This document shows positions 53,253-57,510 of a stretch of DNA of 57,510 nucleotides, piece after piece. Location of the stretch: the NCBI GenBank assembly GCA_026393975.1, contig JAPKZD010000002.1:1-57510 (forward strand), in the 5' to 3' direction. The stretch is from Candidatus Aminicenantota bacterium. Lineage in GTDB: Bacteria > Acidobacteriota > Aminicenantia > Aminicenantales > Saccharicenantaceae. Made by a program: the position numbers and the translations under genes. Within the stretch, counting starts at the first letter, position 1, and each line of letters starts with the position of its first letter. The notes below the pieces were generated by a model. The model searched no databases. It saw only the letters and a list, made by a program, of their open reading frames with translations, and was not told the origin of the DNA.

Positions 53253-54407
53253 GTGATTGAATTCGAACTGACCGAAGACCAGGTCGCTCTTCAAGAGATG
53301 GCCCGCGAGTTCGCCGCGAAAGAAATGCGTCCCAAGGCGGCCGCTTACGACCAGGGTCACGCTTTCCCGGAGGACGTGATGCGCAAGGCCTTCGAGGTCG
53401 GCTTCCTGACCTGCGCGGTCCCGGCGGAATACGGCGGCGGCGGGCTCAAGGACCTCGAGACGGCCATCGTCAGCGAGGAGCTCGCCTGGGGCTGCGCCGG
53501 GATGTACACGACCATGATGGCCAACTCCCTGGCCTTCACGCCCATCCTTCTCTTCGGTACGGAAGAGCAGAAAAAGCGGTTCTTCGCGCCCTTCGTCAAG
53601 CAGATGAATTTTGCCTCGTACTGCCTGACCGAGCGGGAGGCGGGGTCGGACACGTCGGCCATCAAGACGACGGCCCGTAAGGACGGCGCGCACTACGTCA
53701 TCAACGGCTCCAAGTGCTTCATCACCAACGGCGGCGTATCCAGCCTCTATATCGTTTTCGCCAATTCGGCCCCGGAAAAGGGGCCGCGCGGCCTGAGTGT
53801 CTTCGCCGTCCCACGGGAGACTCCCGGCGTCTCCGTCGGCAAGGTCGAGGACAAGTTCGGGCACAGGGCTTCGAACACGACCGAGCTTTTTTTCGAGGAC
53901 GTCCGCGTCCCGGTCGGCAACCTGATCGGGCGTGAGGGCCACGGGTTCATCGTGGCCATGAGGACGTTCGACAAGACCCGCGCGGCCGTCGGGGCGGCGG
54001 GTGTCGGGATCGCCCGGGCGGCCCTCGAATACGCCATCGAGTATTCGAAGACCCGGATCCAGTTCGGCAAGCCCATCGCCGCCTTCCAGGCGACGGCCTT
54101 CAAGATCGCCCAAATGGCCATGGAGGTCGAAGCGGCGCGCCTCGTCGTCTGGCGGGCCGCCTGGCTCATGGACAGGGGCAAGCCCAACGGCAAGGAGTCG
54201 GCCATGGCCAAGTGCCTGGGCTCGGACGTGGCCATGAAGAACGCCATGGAAGCCCTGCAAATCTACGGCGGTTACGGCTACATGAAGGACTATCCCGTTG
54301 AGAAACTCGTCCGGGACGCGAAATTGCTCCAAATCTACGAGGGGACGAACGAAATCCAGAGGCTGGTGATTTCGCGGGAAGTGATCGGCCCGATCAGGGG
54401 CCGCTAA
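53253..54407 (+). CDS. Acyl-CoA dehydrogenase, 384 aa
   Basis: An FAD enzyme that introduces the alpha-beta double bond in acyl-CoA. FAD- and substrate-binding signatures CLTEREAGSDTSAIKTTA and ELFFEDVRVPVGNLIG are present, and the catalytic base is Glu363 in LLQIYEGTNEIQRL. Position of the Glu and overall length fit short-chain/butyryl-CoA type enzymes; chain-length preference is not certain. GTG 53253 is the start, with AGAGG eight bases upstream. It is a single-gene unit with a strong promoter and a likely operator. No etfAB or thiolase genes are nearby. Confidence 0.93.
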   Translation: MIEFELTEDQVALQEMAREFAAKEMRPKAAAYDQGHAFPEDVMRKAFEVGFLTCAVPAEYGGGGLKDLETAIVSEELAWGCAGMYTTMMANSLAFTPILLFGTEEQKKRFFAPFVKQMNFASYCLTEREAGSDTSAIKTTARKDGAHYVINGSKCFITNGGVSSLYIVFANSAPEKGPRGLSVFAVPRETPGVSVGKVEDKFGHRASNTTELFFEDVRVPVGNLIGREGHGFIVAMRTFDKTRAAVGAAGVGIARAALEYAIEYSKTRIQFGKPIAAFQATAFKIAQMAMEVEAARLVVWRAAWLMDRGKPNGKESAMAKCLGSDVAMKNAMEALQIYGGYGYMKDYPVEKLVRDAKLLQIYEGTNEIQRLVISREVIGPIRGR

Positions 54408-54422
54408 AAAATCAACCCAGTA

Positions 54423-54812
54423 TCAGTTTTCGATGTATTCGGGGATCAGCGCTAGAGTCTCGACCCCGGCGCCGCGCGCGATGTCGATGACTTCCATGAC
54501 TTTGGAGAAGGGGAGCTTGGCCAGGGCGCGGATGAAGATCGTCTTGTCCTGGCGCGCGCTGTAGAGGCGCCGGAGCTCTTCAAGAAGGCCCCGCAGTTCG
54601 TAACTGATGCCGTTGATCTCCGCGGTGTCATTCGTTTTCAACGTCAGAACGATGAGACCCGTGGGCTGTCCGGCATTGGCAGAGTCGGACTGCGTTTCGG
54701 GGAGCTTGACATCTATGCCTTTTTGGACGAGCGGCGTGATGACCATGAAAATGATGAGAAGAACCAGCAGGACGTCGCACAAAGGGACGACGTTAGGCTC
54801 GGCTTTTGACAT
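54423..54812 (-). CDS. ExbD/TolR-family protein without a partner, 129 aa
   Basis: A single N-terminal membrane segment (about 14-29) begins right after the conserved Asp13 (VVPLCDVLLVLLIIFMVITP), followed by a periplasmic domain ending LIPEYIEN. In Ton/Tol systems this Asp carries protons and needs an ExbB/TolQ channel, which is absent from the neighbourhood. The cytoplasmic N-terminus is short. AAGGAGG precedes the ATG. It has its own promoter although an ACT-domain gene lies upstream on the same strand. It may join an ExbB encoded elsewhere. Confidence 0.88.
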   Translation of the reverse strand: MSKAEPNVVPLCDVLLVLLIIFMVITPLVQKGIDVKLPETQSDSANAGQPTGLIVLTLKTNDTAEINGISYELRGLLEELRRLYSARQDKTIFIRALAKLPFSKVMEVIDIARGAGVETLALIPEYIEN

Positions 54813-54844
54813 GATAGCCTCCTTGATACAACTCTAAGAGAGAC

Positions 54845-54873
54845 ATTTTAGGACATCTCCCCCGGCTTGTCAA
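54845..54873 (-). promoter_or_regulatory. Promoter of the exbD-like gene
   Basis: On the minus strand a perfect TTGACA (54873-54868), 17 bp, TAAAAT (54850-54845). The leader is about 25-30 nt with AAGGAGG. Confidence 0.65.
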
Positions 54874-54891
54874 CGAAATTTAAGGGGCGGC

Positions 54892-55287
54892 CTATTTCAG
54901 CGTGTCGATGGCTTTGCGGTTGTTGCTCGTGTGGAAGACGACGAGCGTCTTGCCTTCTCCCGCGGATGAACCGTAGGAGTATTGGATGTCGATGACCGCG
55001 TTTCCCAAGAGCGCCCCGATCTCAGCGCCGGCGCCGATCCGGTCGGTGAAGAGGACCGTAACGACCTTCTTCGACTTGACCTTGTAGCCCAGGGTCCGCA
55101 GGGCTGTTTCGGCCTTCTTGGCGTCCGAGGTGATGAGGTGGAAGTGGCCCTGGTCGGTCTCCGAGTAGACGTAGAGAGCCTTGACGTTGACGCCGGCGTT
55201 AGCCAGGGTCCCCAGGACGCGCCCGAAGATGCCGGGCTCGTCGGGAGCGGTGACGGTGAGTTCGGTATCTTCTTTTACGGATGTCAC
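54892..55287 (-). CDS. Tandem ACT-domain protein, 131 aa
   Basis: Two ACT-like ligand-binding units: the first, ELTVTAPDEPGIFGRVLGTL then NVKALYVYSETDQG, has the DxPG turn; the second (about 72-128, KVVTVLFTDRIGAGAEIGAL) is more diverged. No catalytic domain is attached, so it may be a stand-alone amino-acid sensor or regulatory subunit. GTG 55287 has AAGGAG upstream, and a TATAAT on the minus strand (55317-55312) lies about 18 nt before it. It is followed by the exbD-like gene after 79 bp. Confidence 0.8.
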   Translation of the reverse strand: MTSVKEDTELTVTAPDEPGIFGRVLGTLANAGVNVKALYVYSETDQGHFHLITSDAKKAETALRTLGYKVKSKKVVTVLFTDRIGAGAEIGALLGNAVIDIQYSYGSSAGEGKTLVVFHTSNNRKAIDTLK

Positions 55288-55347
55288 GGTCGTTCTCCTT
55301 TATAAAAAGGAATTATAACAGATTTCGACGGGGCGGGAAAGTCCGCT

Positions 55348-55735
55348 TTGTATTTTGCGCCGGGTCCTTTATAATAAAGCGCGGGAGTAAACCCCTGGAC
55401 TCCCCGGCATGAATGCCGGGGCTTGTTCGGGGTTAACCCTGAGCCTCTCTTTCACGCCGATTTGCTGAAACCTGCAAATCGGTGTTAGCATCGGCGAACG
55501 GGTGAAACATGTCGGACGATAAATGGGCGGCGAGAGTCAAGGGACGAGCCTTCGGCTCGCCACTCGCCCATGCCTTAGATCCACGGGCGAGTATGGCGGA
55601 AGTGGACCCCCGGGTAAAGCCCGGGGCCCCGGCCGCCTTCGGGGGGGGAAACCGTTGATACGTTCGCGGCGCCAACTCCGATTTGCAAATCTTTGCAAAT
55701 CGGTGTAAAAGCGCCGCTCAGTATTAACCCTGAGC
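55348..55735 (+). ncRNA. Structured non-coding region with its own promoter; possible small mobile element
   Basis: The 567-bp gap 55288-55854 has no convincing gene. A promoter TTGTAT (55348-55353), 16 bp, TATAAT (55370-55375) points into a region full of hairpins. These are CCCCGGCAT/ATGCCGGGG (55402-55421), CCGATTTGC/GCAAATCGG (55457-55482), a GGGCG...CGAGCC-TTC-GGCTCG foldback (about 55525-55569), CCCCGGG/CCCGGGG (about 55608-55625) and CCGATTTGCAA/TTGCAAATCGG (55678-55703, with outer CGGCGC/GCGCCG). The 12-mer TTAACCCTGAGC occurs at 55433-55444 and 55724-55735, bounding 303 bp. It may be a structured RNA, a non-autonomous transposable element, or both. Confidence 0.5.
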
Positions 55736-55779
55736 ATACCGCTGGTTTCAAACCGGGGACTCTAATTGGTTGATTTTGC

Positions 55780-55808
55780 TTGACAAATAGGCCTAAGTTT
55801 ATTATAAA
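55780..55808 (+). promoter_or_regulatory. Promoter of the PKD/beta-barrel protein gene
   Basis: A perfect TTGACA (55780-55785), 17 bp, TATAAA (55803-55808). The leader is about 40 nt and ends in CAGGAGG eight bases before the ATG. Confidence 0.75.
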
Positions 55809-55854
55809 TCCCTGTAGAACTTGTTTTTTCATACCTAACCACAGGAGGATTTTA

Positions 55855-57327
55855 ATGAAATTGCGCAAATCTATCGTACTTTTCGTCGTGATGGCACTCG
55901 TCGTGCTCACGGCGATGTCTTTTGCCCAGACGACAAAGCTCAAAAGAATCGGACTTTACACCTTTGTCGAGATCAAGGGCCAGGTCCCGACCTCGGAGGT
56001 CATGAAGGGCCTCTTCGATCGCTATGCCGACGACATCAAGACGGGTTTCGACATGGCGGGGAACGGCGAGCTCTATGCGCCGTTCATGGACCAGATCAAG
56101 ACGGCCGAATGGGTCGATACGACCATCCCCGTCGGCGAAACGGTCCAGTGGATGCTCTTCAGGTCCCATAATGCGGTCAAGGTCGCCCGGAACGTCGAGT
56201 GGGCGGGCAAGGACGCCCTCCCGATCTTCCTCATCAAGGTCATGAAGGACTGGAAGATCTACGACTTCATCGTCCCCAAGAACTGCGGCAATATCGCCCT
56301 CGGCAAGAACATCGTGGACGCCATTCCGCCGGCCGTCTGCAGCCTGGTCGTCCTCCCGGCACGGGCCAACGTCAACGACCCGGTCACCGTCGACATGAGC
56401 GGGACGCAGTACGCCAAGACGATGAGCGTCGAGATCTTCGACGCCCAGGGCCTGAAGCTGGCCACCCAGGAGCTGACGCCCCAATCGCCCAAGTGGCAGA
56501 CGAAGTTCGACAAGCCGGGCGAATACTCCTTCAAGGGCACGGCCGTCAACATGGAAGGGATCCCGGCCACCAACCCCTGTGCCGGGAAGGTATCCATAAA
56601 CTTCCCGCCGGTCTGCAAGCTCTGGACGTCCTGTATGCCGTGCGAGGACTACGTCGGCCGGCCCATCACCTTCGACGCTTCCGGGTCGAGCGACCCTGAC
56701 GGCCAGATCGTCAAGGTCGTCTTCGAGCTCCTCGACGCCCAGGGCAACGTCATCGACACCTGCGTCACGACGCGCAAGCCCTGGATCTGGGAAAAGGTCT
56801 TCACCAAGGCCGGGACCTACACGATCAACGTCACGGTCTTCGACAACGACGGCGCCCAGTCGCCGGCCTCCGACCCATGCCGCCTGACCTTCGAGGTGAC
56901 CCAGAAGAAGCTCTTCTGGACAGTCGCCGCCGGCCCCGGCATCTACGGCGGGAGCACGGGCAGCTACGTCTTCCTGCGCGCCGGCCTGTTCGGCTGGCTC
57001 ACCCCGGACAAATGGAGCTTCACGCTGAGCGGCGGCGGAGCCATCCCGATCAGTGGCTCGCCGTGGCGCTTGGCCGTCACCGCCGACGCCCTGGTCAACG
57101 GCCACTTCCAAAAGTTCTTCCTGGGCACCGGCGTCGGCTTCAGCACGGCCACCCGGCCGATAGATGCGAACCACAAGGCCGGTCTCGACCTCGTCGGTCA
57201 GGCCGGATTCGAGGTCTACGACAATTGGACGAACAAGGGCCAGATATTCGTTGAGTTCCGCGCGCCCCTCTTCCGGTCATTCGATAGCAACTACAAGGCG
57301 GGATTAGGCTTCCGGTTACTGTTCTAA
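55855..57327 (+). CDS. Secreted PKD-domain protein with C-terminal outer-membrane barrel, 490 aa
   Basis: A signal peptide (1-24, KSIVLFVVMALVVLTAMSFA) is followed by a domain of about 130 residues with TVQWMLFRSHNAVKVARNVE. Next is an Ig/PKD-like domain (about 165-250, SLVVLPARANVNDPVTVDMS), a Cys-rich linker (PPVCKLWTSCMPCEDYVGRP) and a second PKD domain (FDASGSSDPDGQIVKVVFEL). The last 135 residues alternate like a small beta-barrel (SFTLSGGGAIPISGSPWRLA) and end in Phe (GLGFRLLF), the usual outer-membrane assembly signal. A surface structural role is likely; no enzyme motif is seen. The strong promoter, ribosome-binding site and terminator suggest high expression. Confidence 0.75.
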   Translation: MKLRKSIVLFVVMALVVLTAMSFAQTTKLKRIGLYTFVEIKGQVPTSEVMKGLFDRYADDIKTGFDMAGNGELYAPFMDQIKTAEWVDTTIPVGETVQWMLFRSHNAVKVARNVEWAGKDALPIFLIKVMKDWKIYDFIVPKNCGNIALGKNIVDAIPPAVCSLVVLPARANVNDPVTVDMSGTQYAKTMSVEIFDAQGLKLATQELTPQSPKWQTKFDKPGEYSFKGTAVNMEGIPATNPCAGKVSINFPPVCKLWTSCMPCEDYVGRPITFDASGSSDPDGQIVKVVFELLDAQGNVIDTCVTTRKPWIWEKVFTKAGTYTINVTVFDNDGAQSPASDPCRLTFEVTQKKLFWTVAAGPGIYGGSTGSYVFLRAGLFGWLTPDKWSFTLSGGGAIPISGSPWRLAVTADALVNGHFQKFFLGTGVGFSTATRPIDANHKAGLDLVGQAGFEVYDNWTNKGQIFVEFRAPLFRSFDSNYKAGLGFRLLF

Positions 57328-57354
57328 GCCGAACCGTCAGCGAACGCCCGAAAA

Positions 57355-57388
57355 GGGCCAGAGAGCGAACTCTCTGGCCCTTTTTTTT
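57355..57388 (+). terminator. Strong intrinsic terminator
   Basis: An 11-bp perfect stem GGGCCAGAGAG (57355-57365) / CTCTCTGGCCC (57370-57380) with loop CGAA is followed by eight Ts. It closes the PKD/beta-barrel gene. Confidence 0.95.
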
Positions 57389-57510
57389 GGCTGATTTTGG
57401 AGGTATTTTTTTTGCTAGATAATCTTCTGAGCAATAAGTTTTAAGGCCCGTTTCAGATATTTACCAGAAGTGTGGCTTCGAGTCGCTCCGCCGCACTTCT
57501 GCCGGTCGCT
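57389..57510. other. AT-rich window end without a gene
   Basis: I see no start codon with a ribosome-binding site here. An inverted repeat AGAAGTGTGGC (57466-57476) / GCCGCACTTCT (57490-57500), with one G-T pair, lies at the edge and may belong to the next feature. Confidence 0.5.

Noticed and set aside
55400-55425. Right end / omega-RNA of a TnpB transposon
   Set aside because: Only the hairpin style is similar. There is no tnpB or tnpA reading frame and no guide-adjacent context, so I keep it as an open possibility, not a call.
55433-55675. Open frames on both strands in the 55.4-55.7 kb region as genes
   Set aside because: They have no ribosome-binding sites, consist of repeat-derived low-complexity residues and are crossed by strong hairpins.

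Overview
This window is a gene-dense, high-GC chromosomal segment with about 38 protein genes on both strands. It has no tRNA, rRNA, CRISPR array or complete insertion sequence. Several protein styles suggest an uncultured bacterium near Acidobacteriota / Candidatus Aminicenantota: a very long Asp-box (BNR) secreted protein, a DUF5107-TPR lipoprotein, a CadC-like regulator with periplasmic TPRs, AcnB-type aconitase and a complete mre-rod operon. That placement is inference from gene content; no marker gene was compared. Most transcription units have recognisable TTGACA / TATAAT promoters with 17-18 bp spacing. Many genes are coupled by 4-nt ATGA or GTGA overlaps.

Layout. 1-3.7 kb: the end of a GNAT acetyltransferase and a secreted Asp-box propeller protein. 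3.8-6.2 kb: a two-gene island, an XRE-HTH/ImmA-type metallopeptidase under its own dyad promoter followed by an ARPP-1 (DUF6569) protein. 6.2-9 kb: the TldD/PmbA(TldE) protease pair. 9.1-11.6 kb: nadC-nadB, the start of NAD biosynthesis. 11.7-16.6 kb: ileS-lspA-lgt-rluD operon (isoleucyl-tRNA synthetase and lipoprotein maturation). 16.6-20.1 kb: a CadC/TPR regulator, an exported transglutaminase-like protein and a small Fis-type regulator. 20.4-32.5 kb: an EF-G paralogue, an MFS transporter, a ChaN-PDZ protein, an M14-like carboxypeptidase, a DUF5107-TPR lipoprotein and a KimA-like APC permease. 32.6-39.6 kb: a TCA-cycle cluster (sucCD, mdh, icd, acnB) plus an SDR. 40.5-45.1 kb: an M23 peptidase, def-fmt and an OPT transporter. 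45.2-53.1 kb: the cell-shape operon mreBCD-mrdA-rodA followed by a large radical-SAM/DUF2344 protein. 53.2-57.4 kb: an acyl-CoA dehydrogenase, an orphan ExbD, a tandem-ACT protein, a structured non-coding region with its own promoter, and a secreted PKD/beta-barrel protein closed by a strong terminator.

The most unusual material is between genes. (i) Two copies of a roughly 100-bp structured element lie at 25.2 and 30.4 kb; their hairpins differ by compensating base changes. (ii) A GGGACTGTCCC palindrome family has one copy inside the signal-peptide codons of the M14-like peptidase. (iii) A second dispersed palindrome is shared between 11.6 and 36.9 kb. (iv) A 303-bp segment at 55.4 kb is bounded by 12-bp direct repeats and filled with hairpins. 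(v) A foldback sequence forms both the 3' end of the radical-SAM gene and the operator/promoter of the next gene. One central enzyme, SucD, appears to have lost about 45 internal residues, including the segment with the conserved Glu of the active site.
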